Position numbers and translations under genes: made by a program
Shown: positions 16,899-25,899 of the stretch, piece by piece
Position numbering within the stretch: the first letter of the stretch is position 1
How the letters are laid out: each line of letters opens with the position of its first letter
The notes under the pieces: model-generated
Told to the model about the DNA's origin: nothing
Seen by the model: the letters and a program-made list of their open reading frames with translations, nothing else
Database searches by the model: none
NCBI GenBank assembly: GCA_016717285.1
Contig: JADKFU010000005.1
Span: 604,501-668,500 of the forward strand
Direction of reading: 5' to 3'
Source of the DNA: Chitinophagaceae bacterium
GTDB lineage: Bacteria > Bacteroidota > Bacteroidia > Chitinophagales > UBA10324
Length of the DNA: 64,000 nucleotides

Positions 16899-19814
16899 AT
16901 GAAAAAAATCTGCTTGCTTCTTTTGTTCATTAGCTCATGGTGCTTCGCTCAAAAAAAATCTTCTACCACGCCTGTATCACCTCCACCGTTTACGACAGCA
17001 GTAAAAAGATTACAGGGATTTGATGTCAGAAACGAGCTTGATCAAAGCTCATTGGTGCAGCAGGTTGAATTTCGAAATGTCGGCCCGACAATTATGAGTG
17101 GCCGTGTTACTGATGTAGACGTGAATCCTGAAAATTCAGCACAATTTTATGTGGCCTTTGCCTCCGGTGGTTTGTGGCGCACGGATAATAACGGAATGTC
17201 ATTTACTCCGCTCTTCGATCATGAAGCAGTTATGACTATCGGTGACATTGCGGTGGATTGGAAAAACAGCATTATATGGATTGGCAGCGGTGAAAATAAT
17301 TCCAGCCGTTCTTCCTACGCAGGCGTTGGGATTTATAAAAGTGAAGATGGTGGAAAATCATGGAAGAATATGGGATTGAATGAAAGTCAGCATATCGGCC
17401 GGATCGTTTTGGATCCGGAAAATGCCGATGTAGTGTATGTTGCGGCCCTCGGTCATTTATATTCTGACAATAAAGAACGAGGCGTATATAAAACTACAGA
17501 CGGTGGCGTAACCTGGAAGCAAACACTTTTTGTAAATGATCACACCGGCTGCATCGATATCATAATCGATCCGGGCAATAAGAACTTTCTTTATGCAACT
17601 GCATGGGATCGTAATCGACGGGCCTGGAATTTCCAGGAAAGCGGACCTTCATCAGGTATTTATAAAAGCATAGATGCAGGCGAAAGCTGGCAACTGATTA
17701 CGGATGGAACGAATACTTTTCCTCATGGCGATGGTGTTGGGCGTATTGGATTAGATGCGGGAATAAAAAATGGCAACACCGTCCTGTATGCTTTTCTCGA
17801 TAATCAATTCCGCCGTGAAAAGAAAAAAGAAGAAGACACTACACTGCTCACCAAAGACATGTTGCGTACGATGAATGTTTCCGCTTTTCAACAATTGCAG
17901 AAAAAGAAAGTGGAAAATTTTTTACGCGATGAAAATTTTCCGGAGAAATACACTGCCGATACCATTTTAACGCTGATGAAATCAGGAACGATTACGCCGC
18001 AAACGCTGGTGGAATACTTAGACGATGCCAACTCACTGCTATTCGAAACCGATGTGGTTGGCGCTGAATTGTACCGCTCCGATGATGGTGGAAAAACCTG
18101 GGTAAAACCCTACAATGATTATATGGACGAGCTTTTTTATACCTACGGTTACTACTTCGCACAGGTTCGTGTTGTTAAAAATAATCCTGATAAGGTTTAT
18201 CTCGTTGGCTTCGTGGTGCTCAGTTCTGATGATGGTGGAAAAACATTCCGCGATATCAACCAGGAAAATGTGCACGTTGATCATCACGCTTTATGGATCG
18301 ATCCGGATAAAAAAGGTCATTTGATCAATGGCAATGACGGTGGCGTAAATATATCTTACGATGATGGAAAGACGTGGATGAAGTGTAACAATCCGCCAGT
18401 TGGTCAGTTTTACTCTGTGAATTACGACAATGAAAAACCATACAACGTATATGGAGGACTGCAGGATAACGGTGTATGGTTTGGAAGCAGCAACACCACC
18501 AATTCAAATGAGTGGCATCAGACAGGCATTTATCCATTTAAAGAAATTATGGATGGCGACGGAATGCAGGTAGCTGTTGATACACGCGGAGGAAGTAATG
18601 TTTATACAGGGTTTCAATTCGGAAATTATTTTCGCGTGAGCACACTAACAGGAACATCCAAATATATCACCCCATCACATGAACTTGGCGAACGTCCGTA
18701 CCGGTGGAACTGGCAATCGCCGATCTGCCTTTCTACACACAATGCCGACATCGTTTATTTTGGCGCGAACAAATTATTCCGTTCACTCAACAATGGGAGC
18801 GATTTTAAACCGATTTCACCGGATCTCACCAAGGGTGGAAAAAAGGGAGATGTTCCCTATGGAACTTTAACAAGTATTCAGGAGTCGTCATTAAAATTTG
18901 GTTTGATTTATACCGGAAGCGATGACGGATTAATGTATGTAACAAAGGATGGCGGCAATAGCTGGACAAAAATTTCAGAAAAGTTACCGCAGGATTTATG
19001 GGTGAGCAGGATACAGGCATCAGCATTTAAAGAGTCTCGGGTTTATGCTGCGTTGAGTGGATATCGTTGGGATGACTTTGCTGCCTACCTGTATTCTTCT
19101 GAGGATTTTGGAACAACATGGTCGCGTATCGGAACCACGCTCCCGATGGAACCTATCAATGTGGTGAAAGAAGATCCTGTAAATGAAAACATATTGTATG
19201 TAGGAACAGATAATGGTTGCTATGTATCACTTGATCGCGGCAAAACCTTTATGAGCATGAACGGTAAATTACCGGCAGTGGCTGTACATGATTTGGTGAT
19301 TCATCCCCGTGATCACGATTTAATTCTTGGAACACATGGCAGATCCATCTACATTGCTTCCGTGAAGGAATTGCAACAGCTACGCGATTCGATATTGCAA
19401 AAGCCATTGTTTGTTTTCTCCATTGAACCTGTTGCCTATAATAAAAATTGGGGACAAAAAGATTTTAATTGGGACACCATTGCAAAACCACAATTAAAAA
19501 TTCCAGTATATCTGAATCAGCCGGCTAAAGTAACTATCACCATTTTTGCAGACAGTAGTCTGGTGTTGAATAAATTGAGTTATGATGGTGTGAAAGGATT
19601 GAATTATTTCGATTATGATTTTTCAACGGATTCAACACAGAATGTTTCATACGAACAATTTTTGAACAAAGACCTGAAAGAAGATGACGATAAAATAAAG
19701 TTGAAAAAAGCAGACAATGGAAACTATTATTTACAAGCAGGAAAATATAAATACACGGTGGAAGCAAACGGGATCAAATCTGAGGGCATATTGGTAATTG
19801 AAAAACCGGACTAG
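16899..19814 (+). CDS. Secreted BNR/VPS10-type beta-propeller protein
   Basis: The 971-residue protein begins with a signal peptide (cleavage after CFA-Q, about residue 17) and is exported. It has about nine Asp-box repeats of the pattern S/T-x-D-x-G-x-x-W/F, for example KSEDGGKSW, KTTDGGVTW, RSDDGGKTW, SSDDGGKTF, TKDGGNSW and SEDFGTTW, which build one or two beta-propellers as in sortilin/VPS10 and exo-sialidase-like proteins. The last 150 residues form a separate beta domain. Many Bacteroidota members are called glycosyl hydrolases, but no catalytic residues can be assigned. It is monocistronic. Confidence 0.85.
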   Translation: MKKICLLLLFISSWCFAQKKSSTTPVSPPPFTTAVKRLQGFDVRNELDQSSLVQQVEFRNVGPTIMSGRVTDVDVNPENSAQFYVAFASGGLWRTDNNGMSFTPLFDHEAVMTIGDIAVDWKNSIIWIGSGENNSSRSSYAGVGIYKSEDGGKSWKNMGLNESQHIGRIVLDPENADVVYVAALGHLYSDNKERGVYKTTDGGVTWKQTLFVNDHTGCIDIIIDPGNKNFLYATAWDRNRRAWNFQESGPSSGIYKSIDAGESWQLITDGTNTFPHGDGVGRIGLDAGIKNGNTVLYAFLDNQFRREKKKEEDTTLLTKDMLRTMNVSAFQQLQKKKVENFLRDENFPEKYTADTILTLMKSGTITPQTLVEYLDDANSLLFETDVVGAELYRSDDGGKTWVKPYNDYMDELFYTYGYYFAQVRVVKNNPDKVYLVGFVVLSSDDGGKTFRDINQENVHVDHHALWIDPDKKGHLINGNDGGVNISYDDGKTWMKCNNPPVGQFYSVNYDNEKPYNVYGGLQDNGVWFGSSNTTNSNEWHQTGIYPFKEIMDGDGMQVAVDTRGGSNVYTGFQFGNYFRVSTLTGTSKYITPSHELGERPYRWNWQSPICLSTHNADIVYFGANKLFRSLNNGSDFKPISPDLTKGGKKGDVPYGTLTSIQESSLKFGLIYTGSDDGLMYVTKDGGNSWTKISEKLPQDLWVSRIQASAFKESRVYAALSGYRWDDFAAYLYSSEDFGTTWSRIGTTLPMEPINVVKEDPVNENILYVGTDNGCYVSLDRGKTFMSMNGKLPAVAVHDLVIHPRDHDLILGTHGRSIYIASVKELQQLRDSILQKPLFVFSIEPVAYNKNWGQKDFNWDTIAKPQLKIPVYLNQPAKVTITIFADSSLVLNKLSYDGVKGLNYFDYDFSTDSTQNVSYEQFLNKDLKEDDDKIKLKKADNGNYYLQAGKYKYTVEANGIKSEGILVIEKPD

Positions 19815-19943
19815 CAAATGAGCACCGGATCGTAACCTTTCCGCCTGAGGGTAGCATTTTGCCGTTGAGGTATCACTTCATCCAAAGAATTTTTGTTTGC
19901 AGCCTCAGAAAACCTTTCCCTCATTTCGCTGTTAATACGCGGA

Positions 19944-20630
19944 ATGAAAAATTATCTCATTGCCGGCGGCTCATCAGGAATTGGTTTCGAACTGGTAAAA
20001 AAAATAATGGTTGATGGAAATAAACCCATAATCGTTGCACGCAACGCACGTGAACTGAATCTTTCGCAAGTGGAATTTTATGCTGCGGATATTTTGAAAG
20101 ATGCACTTCCTGAAATCGAAATGCCTCTGCATGGCTTGGTGTATTGTCCGGGTTCCATCACCCTAAAACCAATCAGATCCCTTCGCGATGAAGACTTTTT
20201 GAATGACTTCAGCATCAATGTCCTTGGTGCCGTGAAAACGATTCAAAAATATCTGCCCAACTTAAAGAAGGAAGCAATTGCTTCCATTGTTTTATTCAGT
20301 ACAGTAGCGGTGGAAACAGGAATGAGTTTCCACAGTTCCATTGCAGCAGCTAAAGGCGCGGTTGAAGGATTGATGCGCTCACTGGCTGCCGAACTGGCTC
20401 CTGCTGTCAGGGTAAATGCAATAGCACTTTCACTTACTGAAACGCCACTTTCCGCTCGTTTTACTGATTCCGGGAGCAAGTTTCAGGCAGCAAAAGAACG
20501 TCATCCATTAAAACAGATAGGATCAGCGAATGACATTGCATCACTTGCCTATTGGCTATTAAGTGATGAATCGAAATTTGTTACCGGCCAGGTAATAAAA
20601 ATGGACGGTGGAATTTCAGGAACCAGATAG
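19944..20630 (+). CDS. SDR-family oxidoreductase lacking the catalytic tyrosine
   Basis: The 228-residue protein has the NAD(P)-binding motif GGSSGIG (8-14), the structural Asn92 in INVLGAV, and Ser119. The usual YxxxK pair is incomplete: Lys137 is present in SIAAAKGAVEG but the position four residues earlier is Ile133, not Tyr. Similar 'AAKGAVEG' SDR proteins exist, so the family is real but the chemistry may differ. The start at 19944 places the Rossmann strand right at the N terminus; an upstream TTG adds residues without family support. An SRPBCC gene follows 25 bp later. Confidence 0.88.
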   Translation: MKNYLIAGGSSGIGFELVKKIMVDGNKPIIVARNARELNLSQVEFYAADILKDALPEIEMPLHGLVYCPGSITLKPIRSLRDEDFLNDFSINVLGAVKTIQKYLPNLKKEAIASIVLFSTVAVETGMSFHSSIAAAKGAVEGLMRSLAAELAPAVRVNAIALSLTETPLSARFTDSGSKFQAAKERHPLKQIGSANDIASLAYWLLSDESKFVTGQVIKMDGGISGTR

Positions 20631-20655
20631 TGCAACGATAAAAAAAGAAAAGTAA

Positions 20656-21129
20656 ATGAGTCTACATACATTAAAGCACACACAAATCATTTCCATTCCA
20701 TTGAACGAAGCATGGGATTTTTTTTCTTCTCCGCTAAACCTGAACAAGATCACACCACCGGAAATGAATTTTAATATTCTATCTACATTCAATCCGGAGG
20801 ACAAAGTGTACGCTGGCATGCTGATCAAATATAAAGTCAGTCCTTTATTAGGTATTCCATTAAACTGGACCACTGAAATTACAGCCGTAGAATACCAACG
20901 TCATTTTATTGATGAGCAACGTAGCGGTCCGTTTGCTTACTGGCACCACGAGCACTTTTTTGAAGCAGTGCCTGAAGGAGTGAAGATGACTGATATTGTG
21001 AGCTGGAAAGTGCCGGGTTGGTTTTTAGGTGATATCATCAACCGGCTTACGGTACAAAAAAGAGTGGAAGGAATTTTTGCATTCAGAAAGAAGAAAATGG
21101 AATCGCTGTTTGGCAATTCAACAAAATAA
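20656..21129 (+). CDS. SRPBCC (START/Bet v1-like) ligand-binding protein
   Basis: The 157-residue protein is a small cytosolic hydrophobic-ligand-binding fold. It opens with IPLNEAWDFFSSPLNLNKITPPEMNF, typical of SRPBCC proteins, and has the central DEQRSGPFAYWHHEHFF block and a C-terminal helix with FAFRKKKMESLF. The ligand is unknown. It is 25 bp downstream of the atypical SDR gene on the same strand, so the two form an operon and may handle the same ligand. Confidence 0.85.
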   Translation: MSLHTLKHTQIISIPLNEAWDFFSSPLNLNKITPPEMNFNILSTFNPEDKVYAGMLIKYKVSPLLGIPLNWTTEITAVEYQRHFIDEQRSGPFAYWHHEHFFEAVPEGVKMTDIVSWKVPGWFLGDIINRLTVQKRVEGIFAFRKKKMESLFGNSTK

Positions 21130-21184
21130 GCAGGTCTCAATTGTATCAGGAAGAAAGAGAGACTTATAGAAAATTAATGTGAGG

Positions 21185-22333
21185 CTAAAATTCAAACCCT
21201 GCATCCACCGATACATAATCGGCGGTAAATTCTCCGGCAGTCACATATACACCAATAGAAAACTGCTCATGTTTTTCTTTTCCAAATGGAGGCAGGTAAA
21301 TGGGCACTCCTAACTTTTGATAAAACCCATATTCCAGCGGAGAAGGTTTGTAAAAATTATAACCGGCCACTATCGAGACGCCTGCAAAGCCAAACAAAAA
21401 TTCATCTTTTATAAAACCTGATACAGCACAGGAGTGGAGGAAATATTGATCAGGATAAATTTCTTCGTGTTTAATAAAACTATTTGCAGCCTCCTTATAC
21501 GTCCCCATTGCCCCGATGGAAAGTTTGTTCCATCGTGTAAGTAATGTGCCTGCTGAAAGCTGAAATTGATAAACATGATACATCGGTCCTTCAGCAGGTA
21601 ATTGCTCCTGGAAACCAAGCCCTGCGGCAACGTTGAACAGCACTCTTCTATGAAGCGGAGCAAGGTTCCTTTTTATGAATTCACTTTTATCATACGGCAC
21701 CGGTTCATAGCGTAACCCCACGTTCCATGCTTTAATGTTGATACCAAGATTAGGAGTTTTAACAGCACCGGATGAAAAGTGGGTAAGCGAACCGCCTGCA
21801 AGGAAAGAGAAATTGCGGGCAAACCGCCAGCTTCCTCCCAAAGAAAATGAAGTGGTATTATTAATAGTGGTTGCAATCACATTATTTTCCGGATTATTGT
21901 TGTAATCATAATGCTCTGATAAAAATGCAATGCCTGTTCCGATTCTCAAATGAAGGCACAGTCGTTCACCGCGTATCAAAGGAATATCAAGGTTGGGTAA
22001 AATCGAAATTCCGTAGCCGAGCACTTCTTTATTTCCATAATCAGTGTAGGCGATTGCAATTCCATGTAACGGATAGTGATACAATTGCTGCCAGTCTTTG
22101 GAGCCATGTGTTTGTTTGGATAAATTTATTTCAAAAGCATTGGACGGCCCTTCAATCTCCGGTTGAAAGTTGGGCGTATGCCTGATCACTCTTCCGTGAG
22201 AATAGGTTGGTGCAATTCCCCAGCCTTTCCACACAACATTACTGTTAAAGTTTGCATTTGACTGAGCACAGAGTAAGAAAGGACAATTTAAAATGAATGC
22301 AATCCACAGCAATGATGGTTTGGAATCAAGCAT
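21185..22333 (-). CDS. PagL-like acyloxyacyl hydrolase (lipid A deacylase-related) outer-membrane protein
   Basis: The 382-residue product, read from the ATG at 22333, has a signal peptide ending CAQS. An earlier start at 22384 would add 17 residues before it. The body is a beta-barrel with the PagL-type active-site region GGSLTHFSSGAVKTPNLGIN (His and Ser pair followed by Asn-Leu-Gly-Ile-Asn) and it ends in an aromatic residue (DAGFEF), as outer-membrane barrels do. PagL removes the 3-O-acyl chain of lipid A; membership is supported by the motif, activity is not. It is much longer than classical PagL (about 170 residues). Confidence 0.75.
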   Translation of the reverse strand: MLDSKPSLLWIAFILNCPFLLCAQSNANFNSNVVWKGWGIAPTYSHGRVIRHTPNFQPEIEGPSNAFEINLSKQTHGSKDWQQLYHYPLHGIAIAYTDYGNKEVLGYGISILPNLDIPLIRGERLCLHLRIGTGIAFLSEHYDYNNNPENNVIATTINNTTSFSLGGSWRFARNFSFLAGGSLTHFSSGAVKTPNLGINIKAWNVGLRYEPVPYDKSEFIKRNLAPLHRRVLFNVAAGLGFQEQLPAEGPMYHVYQFQLSAGTLLTRWNKLSIGAMGTYKEAANSFIKHEEIYPDQYFLHSCAVSGFIKDEFLFGFAGVSIVAGYNFYKPSPLEYGFYQKLGVPIYLPPFGKEKHEQFSIGVYVTAGEFTADYVSVDAGFEF

Positions 22334-22423
22334 CCGGTAAATATAAAATGAATTGGCTTTGTCCATCAGTAAGCCTGATAACATTTATAAATACTTAGAC
22401 GATCGACTCGATTTTCTAATTCA

Positions 22424-22431
22424 TAATTTTG
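22424..22431 (+). promoter_or_regulatory. Candidate -7 element for the secreted protein at 22535
   Basis: TAATTTTG matches TAnnTTTG exactly and lies about 100 bp upstream of the chosen ATG. No clear -33 element is seen. Confidence 0.3.
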
Positions 22432-22534
22432 AAGCTTTGCATTCTTAAAGCTTTTTAATATTAGCATTGATGTGTTATATCTTAGCGGCTTCATTCACGT
22501 TTTAAGTATTTTTGAACAGGAAAATCTGTTGCGC

Positions 22535-23995
22535 ATGTTTCTTAAAATTTGTTTTGGATTGTTGATCACTTCCTTAATACCCTGCTGCTCTTTTTCGCAG
22601 GAAATTTTGTTTTCAGCACCTCAAAAAGTAACAACGGGTTATGCAAGGGTGGATGTGCTGGGCAAGAATCTTCAAGGTACAATTGTGCATGCGCTCGGCA
22701 GAAATACCGATGAAATGATTGCTTTTTACGACAACATGCAGCTTAGATGGAAAAAAGCCACTCCCAAAAAGGAGAAGAATGCCAAGCTTGAGCAGATTGT
22801 TTTGTATGAAGATTCCATTATTTTTTTTTATTCCATTATCGTCAAAAATGTCACACTTCTTAAAGCTTTCAGAACGAATGCAAAGCTTGAACCGGGACCA
22901 CTGTCTTACATTGTAGATACCATCAACAGAACCCTTGTCAACGCAGCTCCTGATCTCCATTTTGCATTCAATCCGGATAAATCAAAAATTCTGATCTATT
23001 ATCAGGATGCGGCATTTAATTCCAACGACCTGCTTCATGCACGATGTTACAATTTCCACCTTCACAAGTTCTGGTCTAGTTCCTGGAAAATAAAAAGTAT
23101 GGAAATTCCAATATTGATTGAAGCGGTAGTAGACACACAAGGCAATGCATCAGTAGTGGTGGGAGAAAGCTATACTAAGAATTTCAACAACGATTTTACT
23201 TTTTCAGGGCTTCATGTTTTTCACATCAAAGCGAAGGGACAGCATTTAAGTGAAACTGAATTCTTTGAGAAAAATCATTTGCTGACTCCGTGCAAAGTAA
23301 AGATCGATTTAAGCTCCGGGAAATTGCTCATGGCAGGTTTATATGCAAGCGCTGCGGGAGTTGAATCTGAAGGTGCATATTTCTTTGTATTGCGTGAAAA
23401 TGATTCTTTGCCTGCCAAAAAATTTGAGCCGCACTCTCTCGATTTCATATCACAGCTCACAGGAAATAAACCGCCACGTAAGAATGATGGATTTTTTGAG
23501 TTTCAGCCAAAGGAACTGATTGTTACAAGAGATGGTGGTGGTATACTGATTACGGAAGCAATTTCAGTTTCATCCGAATCATTTAATAACTCAGGTTATG
23601 GCACTTTTGGAATCAGCTCCGGCTTTACGGTTAATTATTATCACTATGATGAATTGGCTGTTTTTTCTTTTAACGATGATTTGTCACTCAATTGGAAACA
23701 AATTCTTCACAAGAAGCAGGCTACGGAAGGTGATGGCGGTTACTACTCTTCCTTTGCAACTGTCATTTCACCTGCTGCACTGCACTTTATTTACAATGAT
23801 GTTCAAAATGGACAAACAAGTGTGGGTGGCTATAATATTGACGTAACCGGAAAGCAACAGCATGTGGAGGTTTTTAATGCCGACAGAAAAGGTGTCATGA
23901 TCATTCCCCAGGCCGCAAAACAGGTGGCTCCGAATGAAGTGGTGGTGCCAAGCTTAAAAAGAAATTACCTTCAGTTTGTTAAAATCATATTTTAA
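22535..23995 (+). CDS. Secreted protein of unknown function
   Basis: I do not recognise the family. The start at 22535 places a signal peptide (MFLKICFGLLITSLIPCCSF) directly at the N terminus; longer frames from 22472 lack support. The 486-residue mature protein is beta-rich, without further membrane spans. Short repeated units such as VDTQGNASVVVG, LSLNWKQILHKKQ and ATVISPAALHFIYND resemble blade-like repeats of secreted Bacteroidota beta-propellers. It is 12 bp upstream of the DUF6427 gene and may be co-transcribed with it. Confidence 0.7.
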   Translation: MFLKICFGLLITSLIPCCSFSQEILFSAPQKVTTGYARVDVLGKNLQGTIVHALGRNTDEMIAFYDNMQLRWKKATPKKEKNAKLEQIVLYEDSIIFFYSIIVKNVTLLKAFRTNAKLEPGPLSYIVDTINRTLVNAAPDLHFAFNPDKSKILIYYQDAAFNSNDLLHARCYNFHLHKFWSSSWKIKSMEIPILIEAVVDTQGNASVVVGESYTKNFNNDFTFSGLHVFHIKAKGQHLSETEFFEKNHLLTPCKVKIDLSSGKLLMAGLYASAAGVESEGAYFFVLRENDSLPAKKFEPHSLDFISQLTGNKPPRKNDGFFEFQPKELIVTRDGGGILITEAISVSSESFNNSGYGTFGISSGFTVNYYHYDELAVFSFNDDLSLNWKQILHKKQATEGDGGYYSSFATVISPAALHFIYNDVQNGQTSVGGYNIDVTGKQQHVEVFNADRKGVMIIPQAAKQVAPNEVVVPSLKRNYLQFVKIIF

Positions 23996-24007
23996 AAACA
24001 TTCTCCA

Positions 24008-25015
24008 TTGGTCAGCATATTCCGGTCGTATCATCCTGCTGTTATTTTCATGTTGCTCCTTTATACTGTATTACTGCGGATTGTGCTTTTTGCACAGCCT
24101 GTTGTTTTTGAAGTGCCTGAAAATGCCAATTTGCTCAGTGGGCTTACCTACCAGGCGATTGCAACATTTGCCGGTGACCGCAATTTTATATTTCATGTCA
24201 TAAGCACAGCATTACTGTTTTTCCAGGCATTGTATTTCAATTACCTGGTTAATTATTACCGTATCATGGCTAAGTCGTCGTATTTGCCTGCTTTCTCTTT
24301 TATCTTAGTTTCTTCTCTTTTTGTCGAATTCACCTTGCTTACTTCAGCGCTTATCGCCAATACTTTTTTGCTGATGGCGCTTGCGCGGATTTTTGCATGG
24401 TACAAAAAGGATAAAGTGACGGCTCCCGTTTTTGATACCTCCTTCCTGATTGCTATTGCTTCGCTTTTCTTTTTTCCATACATCGTTTTTTTTCTTTTTG
24501 TTTTGGCAGCGCTCATGGTGTTGAGGCCTTTCAGTTTACGTGAATACCTGATTGCGGCCATTGGACTCGTATTGCCGTATTATTTTATCGGTGTTTACTT
24601 TTTTTGGATTCATCAGCTTCCTGAGTTTCTGAACTCACTTATTATCTCAGAATTACGGTTCAATGCGGCGGCAATCGAACGCAACATCCGCATATTCGCT
24701 ATTGGAATACCTGTGCTTGCCATTCTTGTTTGGGCAGCTACGTTTATACAATCCAATCTGTTTCGTATGGTAGTACAGGTGCGCAATTATCTGATTGTAG
24801 TGGCATGGTTCTTTGTGGCAGGAATTCTATCACTTTTGATACAGTTTACGGGAGAATTGTTCCATTTTGTCTGGCTGTGCATACCGGCAGGTTTAGCGTT
24901 TGCATTTTTCTTTGCAGAGTTCAGGCGAAAAGCTATTGTTGAAGTCGTTCATTTATGCTTAATTTTGGCCATTCTTTTTTTTCAGTTCTACTACCTTTTT
25001 AATCCCTTAATTTAA
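24008..25015 (+). CDS. DUF6427-like polytopic membrane protein
   Basis: The 335-residue protein is an integral inner-membrane protein with about nine hydrophobic helices and short loops. It matches the Bacteroidota family DUF6427 by overall pattern (N-terminal FRSYHPAVI, central YLVNYYRIMAKSSYLP, LRPFSLREYLIAAIGL near the middle). Function is unknown. The start is TTG at 24008; an in-frame ATG further in (24050) would cut into the first helix. It ends 5 bp before purQ and starts 12 bp after the unknown secreted protein. Confidence 0.8.
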   Translation: MVSIFRSYHPAVIFMLLLYTVLLRIVLFAQPVVFEVPENANLLSGLTYQAIATFAGDRNFIFHVISTALLFFQALYFNYLVNYYRIMAKSSYLPAFSFILVSSLFVEFTLLTSALIANTFLLMALARIFAWYKKDKVTAPVFDTSFLIAIASLFFFPYIVFFLFVLAALMVLRPFSLREYLIAAIGLVLPYYFIGVYFFWIHQLPEFLNSLIISELRFNAAAIERNIRIFAIGIPVLAILVWAATFIQSNLFRMVVQVRNYLIVVAWFFVAGILSLLIQFTGELFHFVWLCIPAGLAFAFFFAEFRRKAIVEVVHLCLILAILFFQFYYLFNPLI

Positions 25016-25020
25016 TTTAC

Positions 25021-25755
25021 ATGAAGTTTGGTGTAGTAGTTTTTCCTGGTTCCAATTGCGATCGGGATCTTATTCATGTATTGGAATCAGTACTGCAACA
25101 GGAAGTTGTTGTGATTTGGCATAAAGACAAATCACTCCCTGATTTTAGCCTGAATGATTGTATTATGCTGCCGGGAGGATTTTCGTATGGCGATTACCTT
25201 CGTTCAGGTGCGATTGCCCGTTTTTCACCTATTATGAATGCCGTGGTGGAATTTGCCAACAGCGGTGGATTTGTCTGGGGCATTTGCAATGGATTTCAAA
25301 TTCTTTGCGAAGCTGGTTTGCTTCCTGGTGCGTTATTACGAAATGCCGGTCAGCAGTTCATTTGCAAAAATGTTTTCATCACTCCTTCCGGCGCAGAATC
25401 GGCTATTACTAAGGGATTAATGCCTGGAAGTGCTTACAAAATTCCGATTGCACACGCTGAAGGACGCTATTATGCCGATCAGCAAACACTTGATCGTTTA
25501 CAAAAAAACAAGCAGGTGATTTTTCAGTATTGTGATGAGAGCGGCAGGGTGAATGATACAGGAAATCCTAATGGATCAATGGCAAATATCGCAGGCATTT
25601 GCAATGAAACGCGGAATGTTTTCGGCATGATGCCACATCCGGAAAGGGCTTCTGAAGACATGCTCGGGAATACTGACGGTAAATTATTGTTCGAAACTTT
25701 TATCAGTTATGCCGAAGCTTTGGAAGTGGATGTGATGGATGACCTCTTACGTTAA
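25021..25755 (+). CDS. purQ: Phosphoribosylformylglycinamidine synthase, glutaminase subunit
   Basis: PurQ hydrolyses glutamine and passes ammonia to PurL, which makes formylglycinamidine ribonucleotide in purine synthesis. The 244-residue protein has the class I amidotransferase features: N-terminal VVFPGSNCD, the nucleophile motif FVWGICNGFQIL (Cys within GICNG), and the His-Glu pair in MMPHPERA near the C terminus. No purL or purS is visible nearby. It directly follows the membrane protein gene. Confidence 0.96.
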   Translation: MKFGVVVFPGSNCDRDLIHVLESVLQQEVVVIWHKDKSLPDFSLNDCIMLPGGFSYGDYLRSGAIARFSPIMNAVVEFANSGGFVWGICNGFQILCEAGLLPGALLRNAGQQFICKNVFITPSGAESAITKGLMPGSAYKIPIAHAEGRYYADQQTLDRLQKNKQVIFQYCDESGRVNDTGNPNGSMANIAGICNETRNVFGMMPHPERASEDMLGNTDGKLLFETFISYAEALEVDVMDDLLR

Positions 25756-25899
25756 CAGCAGCAATTGAAACACTTATTGCTGATCAGCGTAAAAATTGAG
25801 TTTTAACCAATACCCATTGTGTTGTGGTAGCTTGTTTAATAAAGTGTTAATTGCGTGAGTCCCTTGTGTCTTGGATAAATAATAGTACAATTTTGCTTC

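Noticed and set aside
16739..16930. 63-codon minus-strand ORF across the start of the BNR-repeat gene
   Set aside because: Charged, low-complexity peptide with no family features; it overlaps a real signal-peptide start on the other strand.
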